Below are positions 1 to 8,323 of a DNA stretch of 38,827 nucleotides, one piece after another. The translations under genes were made by a program, and so were the position numbers. Position 1 is the stretch's first letter; every line of letters starts with the position of its first letter. This DNA is from Caldilineales bacterium. Its GTDB lineage: Bacteria > Chloroflexota > Anaerolineae > J102. A model generated the notes under the pieces. It saw only the letters and a program-made list of their open reading frames with translations, was not told the origin of the DNA and did not search any database. The DNA is taken from NCBI GenBank assembly GCA_024102915.1, contig JAGFJG010000189.1:1-38827 (forward strand), in the 5' to 3' direction.

Positions 1-183
1 AACACTGGATGAGTATGATAATATCTGTCATGAGCGGTGCGAAGCGGTGTCGGAAATCTTGCTCGGAAAGCGATTCCCTATCCTATTCGCCCGCTCTTTT
101 CTTCGCTAATTTTGGCGAAGGTATTGCTGATTACTGCCGAACTGTACTAAATCGGCGGCCTCGGTTGTGGCGTCGAGATCGGA
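1..183. other. left-edge intergenic stretch, no gene seen
   Basis: This stretch lies beyond the 3' end of the HAD gene. The open frames crossing it have no recognisable protein content. A 6-bp hairpin (CTTCGC/GCGAAG, about 104-122) is visible but has no T-run, so I do not call it a terminator. Confidence 0.4.
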
Positions 184-801
184 TCAGGCTGGGGGACAAT
201 GCACGCCCAGCCGGGCGAGCGCCGCTTCGGTGGAAGCGGCGTTTTCGTGAAGGACGGTTTGCCAGCCCTGGATTTCGGCGGCTGCGGTGTTGCGGATTTT
301 GTCGTCGATCAGCACACATTCCGCTGGCAGGACCTGCAAACGTTGACAGGCGATGTCGAGGATGCTCGGCTCAGGCTTGCGCGCGCCGGCAAGAGCGCTG
401 ATCACGACCGCATCGAACAGCCCTGCCAATGGCGCTTCTTGTTGCAAACGGTGTTCCAACAGCGGCGTGGCATTGGAGACCAGCGCCAGTGCAAAACAGG
501 GTTTGAGTCGCCACGCCAGCGCCACCATTTCGGCGTCAAGTTGTTCACCGTGGAAGCTGTCACGATAAAGCGCGAAATCATCAGGAAGCCGGTCCGCCAC
601 AGGCGCGCCGACTTCAGCCCAATATTCATCCATGCTGATGATGCCGGTGGACATGGCTTCCCAGGCCTCACCGCTGTACAACCGCAGATAGAGCGCTCCT
701 TCCTTCCACCCCAACATGCGGTCGAATTCCGCCATGCGCGCCTGCACCGTCCGGTCTCGTACCAGGACGCCGCCGAAATCGAACGCAACCGCCCGGATCA
801 T
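184..801 (-). CDS. HAD-superfamily hydrolase (phosphatase-like)
   Basis: Cytoplasmic haloacid-dehalogenase-fold hydrolase, about 205 aa. Motif I is FDFGGVL near residues 7-13. The nucleophile Asp is present, but the usual second Asp (DxD) is replaced by Gly, as in the subfamily IA group that includes YihX-type sugar-phosphate phosphatases. Motif II is LVSNAT, motif III is the Lys of GARKPEP, and motif IV is VLIDDK. I chose the ATG at 801 because it forms an ATGA overlap with the stop of the upstream GNAT gene and the fold begins at once (MIRAVAFDFGG). A longer frame up to 900 adds only unrelated residues. The two genes are probably translationally coupled. The substrate cannot be read from the sequence. 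Confidence 0.85.
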   Translation of the reverse strand: MIRAVAFDFGGVLVRDRTVQARMAEFDRMLGWKEGALYLRLYSGEAWEAMSTGIISMDEYWAEVGAPVADRLPDDFALYRDSFHGEQLDAEMVALAWRLKPCFALALVSNATPLLEHRLQQEAPLAGLFDAVVISALAGARKPEPSILDIACQRLQVLPAECVLIDDKIRNTAAAEIQGWQTVLHENAASTEAALARLGVHCPPA

Positions 802-1667
802 GATAGCTGGTCGAGAGATTTTATCAGCACGGGCACGCGTCTCCCCACCAACCGGAAGCCGAAACCCTGGTACAGGCGTTGTGAAGCCTGATTCTGCCAT
901 TGCGTATTCAGAGCAATGGTGGCGGCTCCGGCGGAAGCAGCGAAGTCGATGGCATCAGCCAACAGGTATCGGCCAAATCCCATGCCATGAAAGGCGGGAT
1001 CGACGCCGATGCGGACGATCTGCGCATGAGCGCCATTCACATCGCAGCAGGCATAGCCGACGAGGCCGCCCCGATGTTCCAGCACCATGAGGCGGCTGGT
1101 GGTCATCAAGAGTTGCACCAGTTCGCCGCTGGAAAATTGCCAGGGCCAGTCGAATGCCCGATTGTCCAATTGGGTGAGATCGGCGATTTCGTTGGGGCGA
1201 AGCAGACGTAGTCGGGCCTTCGAGATCGTGTGTTGGGGCGTCAGCGAGCGAGAAGGGGTGGCGCGCTCCAGGTTGACGACATAGTCGGTCGTGGCGAATT
1301 GCTGGCGGGCGAGGGCTGAAGCCGTCCAACTTTCCACTGCCATGTGCATGATGTGGCTGACGCTTTCCTGGCGCAGAGCATCCTCCAATGGGTGGAACAG
1401 CAGGCTTAGGCCCTCTTCGATTCGCCAGCCGTTGATCAGGGCAAGCCCACGCATCTGGGCCAGACCCGGCTGGCGGATGCTGGCGCAGAGAAATCCCCAA
1501 AGCAGCGGCCCTGTATCGGCGATGTAACAGAAGTCGGTTCCGATCATCTGCACCAGGTCTTCATAGCCATAGCGCACACAGGCATGCCGGGCATGGCTTT
1601 GCAGTTGCAGAATCCTCTCGATATCTGCGCTTTGGGCGGGGCGGACTTCAACCTGGATGTCGGGCAT
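798..1667 (-). CDS. two-lobe GNAT-family N-acetyltransferase
   Basis: Protein of 289 aa with a clear C-terminal GNAT domain. The acetyl-CoA-binding loop reads GVDPAFHGMGFGRYLLADAI (around residues 225-245) and is followed by the strand NQASQRLYQGFGFRLVG. The N-terminal half looks like a second, degenerate GNAT lobe without a clear pyrophosphate loop, as in tandem GNAT proteins. Its stop overlaps the start of the HAD gene. The acceptor substrate is unknown. Family assignment is firm; any statement on its target would be a guess. Confidence 0.8.
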   Translation of the reverse strand: MPDIQVEVRPAQSADIERILQLQSHARHACVRYGYEDLVQMIGTDFCYIADTGPLLWGFLCASIRQPGLAQMRGLALINGWRIEEGLSLLFHPLEDALRQESVSHIMHMAVESWTASALARQQFATTDYVVNLERATPSRSLTPQHTISKARLRLLRPNEIADLTQLDNRAFDWPWQFSSGELVQLLMTTSRLMVLEHRGGLVGYACCDVNGAHAQIVRIGVDPAFHGMGFGRYLLADAIDFAASAGAATIALNTQWQNQASQRLYQGFGFRLVGRRVPVLIKSLDQLS

Positions 1668-1751
1668 GGCGTCGATTGGTGGAGGTTTCGTGGGAACTCG
1701 AACCCAGGTATTCTAGCCTGAGGTCGGACAGGCGGCAATCCGGTTTCGGCG

Positions 1752-4520
1752 TCACAGGGTATCGACCGGGTCTACATCGATCCGCCAGTTGGGCGTAAGC
1801 GGCACGCCTTCCAAAATGGGGGCGGGGTCTTCAGCCCGCATCAACATGTGCCAGCGAAAACGATTGCGCTCTTTGCTAAAGAATGCGGGCGCTGGCCCCA
1901 CCAGACTAAACCCCTCGACGCCAAGTTGTTCGGCCCGGCGCTGCAAAAAAGCGGCGACGCGCTCGGTTTCGGCCTGGCAGCGCTGGCGGTCGGCGTCAAG
2001 ATAGAGCAATCGGGTGAGACGGCGGTAGGGCGGGTAACCATTTTCCTGGCGGTAGTGCATTTCCTGGCGATAAAACGCGGCATAATCGTGACGGCTGGCG
2101 GCGAGGATGGCATAGTGGCCGGGATGGTAAGTTTGAAAGATGACTTTGCCGCCCAACGCCGAACGACCCGCCCGGCCTGCTACCTGCATCAATACCTGGA
2201 ACCCGCGCTCATTCGCCCGAAAATCGGGCAGGAACAGGCCGACATCCGCGCTGAGCACGCCCACCAGCGTCACCAACGGCAGGTCTAGGCCCTTGGCGAT
2301 CATCTGCGTCCCCACCAGCACATCTGCTTTGTGGTCAATGAAATCCTGCAAAATCTCCTCGTGGCTTGTCTTGCCGCCCGTCGTATCCCGATCCCATCGC
2401 AATGGCCGGGCAGCGGGGAATTCGGCCTGCAGCGCCTCCAATACGCGTTGCGTGCCAGCGCCAAATTGTTTGAAGCGACGGCTCTCACATTTGGGGCAGG
2501 CTGTGGGCATCCGCTCGCGATGATTGCAATGGTGGCAAATCAGCACATCGCCGTAGCCGTGGTGTGTGAGTGGCACGGCGCAGCGCGGACAGTGCAACAC
2601 ATGCCCGCAATCCCGGCAGAGCACAAAGCTGGCCGAGCCACGCCGGTTGAGAAACAGGATAGCCTGCTCGCCCCGCTCCAGCACGGTATTGAGTGCATCG
2701 CCCAGGGCTTTGGAAAACATGGAGCGATTGCCCGCCCGCAATTCCGCCCGCATATCGACGACATCCACCGGCGGTAATTCGAGCATCTCTGGCTGAATTT
2801 CTTTCCCTTGCTTATGACTGATCAGACGATGTCCCATCACGCGGCGCGGCAATTCCAGATAAGTGAAGTATCCGCGGCGAGCCTGAAAGCTGCTCTCCAG
2901 CGAAGGCGTGGCCGAGCCCAACAAAGTCACCGCCCCACTCAGCCGCGCCAGTTCGATGGCGGCATCGCGGGCATGGTAGCGCGGCGTGCGTTCCTGCTTG
3001 TAGGCTGCATCGTGCTCCTCGTCGATGACGATGACGCCGATGCGAGGAAAGGGCGTGAACAGGGCGGAGCGCGAGCCGACCACCACATCGATCTCGCCCT
3101 GCTTCGCCCGCCGCCAGGTATCGTATCGCTCGCCGTCAGAGAGGCGGGAGTGCACCACCGCCACCCGTGCGGGGAAGCGGGCGGCAAAGCGTCGCACGGT
3201 CTGCGGGGTGAGGCTGATCTCCGGCACGAGGACGATGCCCTGCCGTCCGGCGGCGACGACGCGCTGCAAGGCTCGCAAATATAGCTCGGTCTTGCCGCTG
3301 CCGGTCACGCCGTGCAGCAGAAAGGTGGGCGACTCGCCCGCGGTTTCCGGCGATTGCAGGCTGTTCTCCAATGCGGACTCGATCTCGGCCCAGGCGCGTT
3401 GCTGGTCGATGGTGAGAACGGGCGGCGCATCCGAGAGGAACTCGCGCCCGGCCAGCGGGTCACGCCAGACCTCTTCCTCCGATATTTCCACGAAACCCGC
3501 ATCCGCCAGTTTACGGATCGTGGCCGCATCGGTGTTCGCTTCGGCTTGCAGCCAGCCGATCCAGACCGGTTCGCCTCCGGCCTGGGCCAGGGTTTCCAGC
3601 GGTTTTCGATAGCGCTCCGATCCGCGCATTTCGATCACGGTAGCGGGGATTTTATCAGGGACGAGTGAGGATTGAACCCGGCCTTCGGGGGTGATCTCGA
3701 CCAGCCCTTTTTTCGCCAACGTGTGGATCGGGGCTGGCGTCGAGCCGATTGCTTCACATAAATCGTCCAGCAGCGGAGAAGCGCCCGCGTGCCGCCACAA
3801 CCAGGTCAGCGCATCAGCCTGCTTGGAGCCGCGCCCCAGTGTCATCAGCGCCTCGTCGATCTGCGTCGGCGGGATCGCCAATTGCACGCGGCGCTCGGTT
3901 TTGGGTTTGGGCAGCCCGCTCGTGACTTCATCGCGCAATCGCACCAGCCCTTTCTCCAGCAATGCTCCCAGGATTTCATCGGCGGCCAGACGGCGGTCGA
4001 GTTGACGCAATTCTCGCAAGGGCAGGGGGTGATTTTTTAGATGCAGCAATAGAGCTTGCTGTGCGGGCGTCAGGTCCTCTGGATAGATCGGCGCGCCTGG
4101 CGTATGTTCGACGATGACTTCGCTGTGCGCGCCAAAGCCGGGAGGCAGGATCAGTTTGACGCATTCGCTGAGGGGAGCCAGATATTGACGGCTGATCCAG
4201 AAAGCCAGCTCGACCTGTTCCGGCGTCAGGGCCGGGTCAGTCGAGATCAAATCATCGAGCGGCTTAACCTCGACGCCTTCCGGCGCAGTCTCGCTAAGAG
4301 CGACAATCACGCCCTGCTGTCTGCTGCGTCCAAACGGAACCCAGACAGCCTGACCGATCTTGACCTGTCGGCGTTGGCTTGGCAGCAGCCCATAGGTGAA
4401 CGTCTGGCTTTCGGGAGCGAAATCGACCAGCTTCTCGCCTTTGCGCGCATCCGCCGCCTTGGCGATACGACGATCGATGGGCACGAGAACGACCACCTGG
4501 GCAAAGCGCGGATCGCTCAT
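1752..4520 (-). CDS. priA: primosomal protein N' (PriA helicase)
   Basis: Superfamily 2 DNA helicase that reloads the replisome at stalled or repaired forks. From the N-terminus it has the 3'-OH-binding domain (ending near ILPPGFGA), a winged-helix region, Walker A GVTGSGKT (about residue 403), Walker B DEEH (about 500), and the zinc-binding insertion. That insertion has paired cysteines C-DC, C-RC, C-HC and C-KC (about 630-685). The helicase C motifs GTQMIAKGLDLP and QVAGRAGR follow. At about 920 aa it is longer than E. coli PriA (732), the extra length lying mainly before the ATPase core. The ATG at 4520 is chosen; a TTG at 4556 would add 12 residues. It follows gmk closely, so the two are likely co-transcribed. 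Confidence 0.95.
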   Translation of the reverse strand: MSDPRFAQVVVLVPIDRRIAKAADARKGEKLVDFAPESQTFTYGLLPSQRRQVKIGQAVWVPFGRSRQQGVIVALSETAPEGVEVKPLDDLISTDPALTPEQVELAFWISRQYLAPLSECVKLILPPGFGAHSEVIVEHTPGAPIYPEDLTPAQQALLLHLKNHPLPLRELRQLDRRLAADEILGALLEKGLVRLRDEVTSGLPKPKTERRVQLAIPPTQIDEALMTLGRGSKQADALTWLWRHAGASPLLDDLCEAIGSTPAPIHTLAKKGLVEITPEGRVQSSLVPDKIPATVIEMRGSERYRKPLETLAQAGGEPVWIGWLQAEANTDAATIRKLADAGFVEISEEEVWRDPLAGREFLSDAPPVLTIDQQRAWAEIESALENSLQSPETAGESPTFLLHGVTGSGKTELYLRALQRVVAAGRQGIVLVPEISLTPQTVRRFAARFPARVAVVHSRLSDGERYDTWRRAKQGEIDVVVGSRSALFTPFPRIGVIVIDEEHDAAYKQERTPRYHARDAAIELARLSGAVTLLGSATPSLESSFQARRGYFTYLELPRRVMGHRLISHKQGKEIQPEMLELPPVDVVDMRAELRAGNRSMFSKALGDALNTVLERGEQAILFLNRRGSASFVLCRDCGHVLHCPRCAVPLTHHGYGDVLICHHCNHRERMPTACPKCESRRFKQFGAGTQRVLEALQAEFPAARPLRWDRDTTGGKTSHEEILQDFIDHKADVLVGTQMIAKGLDLPLVTLVGVLSADVGLFLPDFRANERGFQVLMQVAGRAGRSALGGKVIFQTYHPGHYAILAASRHDYAAFYRQEMHYRQENGYPPYRRLTRLLYLDADRQRCQAETERVAAFLQRRAEQLGVEGFSLVGPAPAFFSKERNRFRWHMLMRAEDPAPILEGVPLTPNWRIDVDPVDTL

Positions 4521-4571
4521 ATCAGGCTTTGCCGTTGGCGGTAGGGTCTCGGACAAATGGGCATACGTCTT

Positions 4572-5225
4572 CTATTGGATGATCACACGCCGGAAATCGG
4601 TGCGCGCACGCGCGGCTTCCAGGATCGCCCATAACACCTTTGCCGTCTTTTCCAGGCTGTCGTGGTGGTTGACCACGGCGTATTGAAACTTGGGCAGCTC
4701 CGCCAACTCCTTGCGGGCATAAGCGACACGAATGGCGATTTGTTCCTCGCTGTCGGTCTTGCGTCCGCGCAGCCGGCTGACCATTTCTTCCTCGGTGGCC
4801 GTGGTCAGAAACACAGTGAGCGCCCCCGGCAGTTTGCGCGCCATGGTGGCCGCGCCCTGCACATCGACGCGCATGATCACGTCTTGTCCCCGTGCCAGCG
4901 GCTCCACGATCTCACTCTTGGGCACGCCCTTGTAATCGCCATAGACGAGCGCGTATTCGAGCAGCTCGTCGTTTTCGATCATCTGGGCGAAACGGGAGAG
5001 TTTGACGAAGTGATAATCCTGCCCATCCACTTCATTGGGCCGCGGCTCGCGCGAGGTGGCCGTGACCACGCGATGAAAATCGACCCCCAGTTCTTCCAGG
5101 GCATCCAATGCCGAGTCCTTGCCCACGCCCGATGGCCCGGAGAGGATCATCACCAGAGGGCGGGGTTCGTCAGGCACGCCAAAATGAGGTTTGGTCGGTG
5201 CAATGTTTGTTGCTTGGGAAATCAT
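4572..5225 (-). CDS. gmk: guanylate kinase
   Basis: Converts GMP to GDP with ATP. Visible features are the P-loop SGPSGVGKD (about residues 29-37), the GMP-binding segment TATSREPRPNEVDGQDYHFV, the VDVQGA strand and the lid with RLRGRKTDSEEQIAIR. Length (217 aa) is usual. The P-loop ends in Lys-Asp where most guanylate kinases have Lys-Ser/Thr. It starts 3 bases after the stop of the SRPBCC gene, and priA follows it. The tail after the last conserved helix is short and ends RRVIIQ. Confidence 0.95.
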   Translation of the reverse strand: MISQATNIAPTKPHFGVPDEPRPLVMILSGPSGVGKDSALDALEELGVDFHRVVTATSREPRPNEVDGQDYHFVKLSRFAQMIENDELLEYALVYGDYKGVPKSEIVEPLARGQDVIMRVDVQGAATMARKLPGALTVFLTTATEEEMVSRLRGRKTDSEEQIAIRVAYARKELAELPKFQYAVVNHHDSLEKTAKVLWAILEAARARTDFRRVIIQ

Positions 5226-5228
5226 AAA

Positions 5229-5636
5229 CTACCGACTTGCCTCAACATAACGAGCGAAGTTGTTCAAAATGGCTTGCCACCCATCTCGCTGTTGTTCCAC
5301 AGAATGAGTTGGCTCACTATCAAAGGTTATACGTACTTTCACGCCTTCGGGGCCATCAGCGAACTCGACTTGGGCTGTGCGATCTCCAAAGGAATATTCG
5401 ATCAGCTTTTGCGCCACAATCTTCGTATAAATACCGGCGAAATCAAATCCCATGCTGCCGTCCTTGGCCTCCATTCGAGAGGAGAATTCGCCGCCGACGC
5501 GTAAATCGACGCTGGCGGCGGTTGTGTGCCAATCATCGGACGCAGCATTCCATTGCTTGATGTCATCGGGTGTCGTATATGCACGCCAGACTTTCTCGAT
5601 AGGTGCAGCGACGGTGGTTTCGACGGTAATTTTCAT
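5229..5636 (-). CDS. SRPBCC (AHSA1-like) ligand-binding protein
   Basis: Soluble 135-aa protein of the START/SRPBCC fold, AHSA1 type. It opens with ETTVAAPIEKVWRAYTTPDD, typical of the first strand and helix, has the middle strands SVDLRVGGEFSSRME and KLIEYSFGDRTAQVEF, and ends with the long helix QQRDGWQAILNNFARYVE. A good ribosome-binding site (AAGGAG) lies just before the ATG at 5636. Such proteins bind small hydrophobic ligands; the ligand here is unknown. It heads the minus-strand run gmk-priA and is divergent from the FmdB gene. Confidence 0.85.
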   Translation of the reverse strand: MKITVETTVAAPIEKVWRAYTTPDDIKQWNAASDDWHTTAASVDLRVGGEFSSRMEAKDGSMGFDFAGIYTKIVAQKLIEYSFGDRTAQVEFADGPEGVKVRITFDSEPTHSVEQQRDGWQAILNNFARYVEASR

Positions 5637-5723
5637 AGACTGTCTCCTTGATGATGGTGGCTAAGTAAAAAGAATCATGTTGCTTGCAGCAAGTGAGATT
5701 GATGGCTGGTTGCGCCCGCAGGC

Positions 5724-5752
5724 TTGGCGAAGCCAATATCTTTGCATAGAAT
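5724..5752 (+). promoter_or_regulatory. candidate promoter of the FmdB gene
   Basis: A -35-like TTGGCG (5724-5729) and a -10-like TAGAAT (5747-5752) are separated by 17 bases. They lie 44 bases upstream of the FmdB start in a divergent gene gap. Read by eye only. Confidence 0.4.
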
Positions 5753-5796
5753 ATCGGTCATCGCATCGCCACGTCAAGGTTCCAGAGGATGCCTCT

Positions 5797-6210
5797 ATGC
5801 CCATCTATGACTTTTACTGCTCGAATTGCCGACGCCGTTCCAGCCACTTCTTCCGCACGATTTCGGCGGCCTCCGAAGCCGTCCCCATTTGTCCGCATTG
5901 CCAGAGCGAAAATCTGCGGCGATTGGTTTCCAAGGTAGCGGTGGTGCGATCCGAGGAAGCGAGGCTGGAAGCGATGTCGGACCCATCGATGTTTGCCGGG
6001 CTGGATGAGGAAGACCCGCGAGCGCTGGGCCGCATGATGCGGCAGATGAGTTCGGAACTGGGCGAGGAAATGGACGATCCGGAGTTCAATGAGGTCATTG
6101 ATCGGTTGGAGTCGGGGCAGTCGCCCGAGGATATCGAGGCGAGTATGCCGGGTCTGGCGGAAGGTGCAGAGGGCGGGGGTTTTGGCGGGGGCGGGTTCGA
6201 CGATTTTTGA
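5797..6210 (+). CDS. FmdB-family zinc-ribbon protein
   Basis: Protein of 137 aa starting MPIYDFYCSNCRRR, the hallmark of the FmdB regulatory family. A zinc ribbon is formed by C8/C11 and the later CPHC pair. The C-terminus is acidic and then glycine-rich (GGGFGGGGFDDF), probably disordered. The ATG at 5797 is chosen because the conserved N-terminus begins there and AGAGGA lies 7 bases before it. An upstream in-frame start at 5677 adds an unconserved stretch. The family is widespread but poorly characterised. Confidence 0.85.
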   Translation: MPIYDFYCSNCRRRSSHFFRTISAASEAVPICPHCQSENLRRLVSKVAVVRSEEARLEAMSDPSMFAGLDEEDPRALGRMMRQMSSELGEEMDDPEFNEVIDRLESGQSPEDIEASMPGLAEGAEGGGFGGGGFDDF

Positions 6211-6234
6211 GCTCGCGCATGAAAGTGAAGTTCT

Positions 6235-7035
6235 CTACTCGGCGTTCCTGCGGGCGATCAGTTCTAACAACCACCGCCGCGTCGCCGCCGGTGATTCTAG
6301 CCTGCAATTGGCAATGGTGGGGCGCGGCCTAGGCATCACGGCCAGCGCCATGCCTCCGTGCGCCTTCACAATCTCAAACGCCTCTTCATCCTTGTCGTCG
6401 TCACCAATGTAGATAGGCAAAGCGTCAGGCATAGGATACCGGGCGAATAGAAAATCGATGGTGCGACCTTTGTGCGCCGCGGATGGGCCGATTTCCAGGA
6501 AGCGATTCCCGCCCAGGATGCGGAACTGCTCGCGGGGTTGTGATGTTACAGCCTCGTTGGCAAGACGACGTCCCTCCCGAATAACCTGCTCAGCTACGGA
6601 TGGGGCGGCGTCTTTAGCATGGATGGCTAACGACCAATCCTTGTCCTCCAGATAGAAGCCATGTTGTCCGGCAATAAGCCCTTGCCACTCCTGTTTGATG
6701 GAACGCAGCAGGGGGCGAACGGTCGAAAGGTCCACCAGCGTGATCGCCTCGCCATTCCAGGCTCGCATTTCGATGCCATAAGTTCCGGCAATCATCAAGC
6801 CATCAATGGGCAAGAGCTGCTGAATATGAGACAGTCGGCGACCGCTGATGATGGAGATGCGTAGATCGGGAGTCTGCACCAGCCGCGTGACCAGGGCGAT
6901 GAGGGTCGCATCCGGTTGGATATGATCGGGTGTGGGTGCGAAATCGGCCAGAGTTCCGTCATAGTCGAGGAACAGCCACAGGCGCGGGGCCGATTCGATC
7001 GGTCGCCAGATCGATGCGCTTTCACAAGGTGTCAT
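6235..7035 (-). CDS. otsB: trehalose-phosphatase-like HAD phosphatase (OtsB)
   Basis: HAD subfamily IIB phosphatase that would remove phosphate from a phosphorylated disaccharide such as trehalose-6-phosphate. Catalytic motif I is FLDYDGTLADF (Asp 24 and Asp 26). It also has IISGRR, the Lys of AHKGRT and the acidic motif YIGDDDKDEEAF. Length of 266 aa is normal for OtsB. The ATG at 7035 overlaps the upstream GT4 stop (ATGA), so I prefer it to the in-frame start at 7089. It is the last gene of the GH63-GT20-GT4-OtsB cluster. Trehalose-6-phosphate is the expected substrate, but a related glycoside phosphate is possible given the unusual GT20 partner. Confidence 0.85.
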   Translation of the reverse strand: MTPCESASIWRPIESAPRLWLFLDYDGTLADFAPTPDHIQPDATLIALVTRLVQTPDLRISIISGRRLSHIQQLLPIDGLMIAGTYGIEMRAWNGEAITLVDLSTVRPLLRSIKQEWQGLIAGQHGFYLEDKDWSLAIHAKDAAPSVAEQVIREGRRLANEAVTSQPREQFRILGGNRFLEIGPSAAHKGRTIDFLFARYPMPDALPIYIGDDDKDEEAFEIVKAHGGMALAVMPRPRPTIANCRLESPAATRRWLLELIARRNAE

Positions 7036-8291
7036 TGGCTTTGCGTTTGGAGCAGCGGCTCGATGTCGCGTCTGAATATGGCTTGCCACGTGTACTGTTG
7101 GCGCACCCGGCGGCGTAGTTGGAATGTGGGTTGAGTTTCCAACCAGACGATCATTTTCGATGCCAGGCTCTCCGGGGGAGCGTGGGGCGAGAACTGCATG
7201 ATATTCTGCCCGCCGATTTCGACGGCGGCTGGGATCACATCGGTCGCCACCACGGGCACGCCCGCCAATCCCGCTTCCAAAACCGGCATGCCGAAACCCT
7301 CGCGATGGCTGGGCATGAACATCACATCCGCTACCCGATACAGGTCCGCCACAACGGCCAACGGTATGGTGAAAGGTTCGCCCTCGGTCGGGCCGGATTC
7401 ATACACAAAACACACTTCCTCCTCCACGCCGTGCTGCGCTCGAAGAGACTGGAGGGAATGGAAGTAAACGATGTTATCACGATCGTGCGGGTCAGGAGGG
7501 CCGGTGAGGACGAGCTTGGGCCGCGCTCCGACTTCTTTTAGCGCTTCCACCACTCGAATGGCGTACTCGATATTTTTCGCCTGGGTTACGCGCACAGGCA
7601 TCAGCAAGACCAGCCCGGCGTCAAGCAACCCCAGCCGTGAGATTAAAGCCCAACCGGTGGAGGTCAGGCCAAGTTGCCCGACGGGATCCACCCCGTTGTA
7701 GATGACATGAATGCGATCTTGCGGACAGCCCAGCAATCCTGCCAGTTCCGCCTGGCGCTGTTGCGAGACGACCACATAGGTCAGCTTCTCATGAAAGGTG
7801 CGGAGGAGATCCCACGGTTGGCCGGGAAAGACCTTGTGGCGGGAATTTGGGCTTGTCCATGTCAGATCATGGCACCAGGCGATGCAGTGCGGGATGACGC
7901 CTGCGTCGATCAATCGGAACAGTGCAGTGGTCAAGGGGAGATTGAAATGCTTGGTGAAGACATTGTGGACGATGATGTTGTCGATATCCCTCAGCGCTGA
8001 CGTCAATTGCTCTGCCAAACTATCGACGAGCGCTTCCCAGGCCAGCGGCGCTTCACCTCGCTCTAATTGCGCACTCGCCGCCATGATCTGGGGGTGGCGT
8101 GAGTCCATCTCGGGGATGGCGATGAAATCCACGCCTGCCGGCAGCACCTCAGCCGCGCCTCGCCCAGAAATGATGCTGACCGGATAGCCCTCCTGCAAAA
8201 ACACTCTGGCATGTGCATCCATCACGGCTTCCACGCCGCCGACGACGGGCGAGGCGCTATAATGCAGGAAGGCGGTTCGTGGTTGGTTCAT
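7032..8291 (-). CDS. GT4 glycosyltransferase in the trehalose-like cluster
   Basis: GT-B-fold glycosyltransferase of family 4, about 419 aa. The N-terminal domain has the GGVE donor/acceptor loop (SPVVGGVEAVMDAHARVFLQ). The C-terminal domain has RVTQAKNIEYAIRVVEAL and the retaining E-x7-E motif REGFGMPVLEAGLAGVPVV. The ATG at 8291 is preferred because the protein begins naturally at MNQPRTAFLHYSASP; a start at 8363 would overlap the GT20 gene. No signal peptide or membrane segment, so it is cytoplasmic. GT4 includes TreT-type trehalose synthases and glucosyl/mannosylglycerate enzymes. Context points to a compatible solute or glycoside, but neither donor nor acceptor can be named. Confidence 0.8.
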   Translation of the reverse strand: MNQPRTAFLHYSASPVVGGVEAVMDAHARVFLQEGYPVSIISGRGAAEVLPAGVDFIAIPEMDSRHPQIMAASAQLERGEAPLAWEALVDSLAEQLTSALRDIDNIIVHNVFTKHFNLPLTTALFRLIDAGVIPHCIAWCHDLTWTSPNSRHKVFPGQPWDLLRTFHEKLTYVVVSQQRQAELAGLLGCPQDRIHVIYNGVDPVGQLGLTSTGWALISRLGLLDAGLVLLMPVRVTQAKNIEYAIRVVEALKEVGARPKLVLTGPPDPHDRDNIVYFHSLQSLRAQHGVEEEVCFVYESGPTEGEPFTIPLAVVADLYRVADVMFMPSHREGFGMPVLEAGLAGVPVVATDVIPAAVEIGGQNIMQFSPHAPPESLASKMIVWLETQPTFQLRRRVRQQYTWQAIFRRDIEPLLQTQSQ

Positions 8292-8323
8292 AAGCTCGCC
8301 ATCCGGGCCGTGAGAACTCACAG

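Noticed and set aside
1680..1745. tRNA-like stretch (GGTTCGAGTTCC on the minus strand)
   Set aside because: The T-arm-like words do not close a 5-bp stem with a 7-base loop, and no acceptor or anticodon stem can be built around them.
4662..5504. Plus-strand frame of 280 codons opposite gmk
   Set aside because: The minus strand encodes an intact guanylate kinase and SRPBCC protein across the same bases; the plus frame has no domain.
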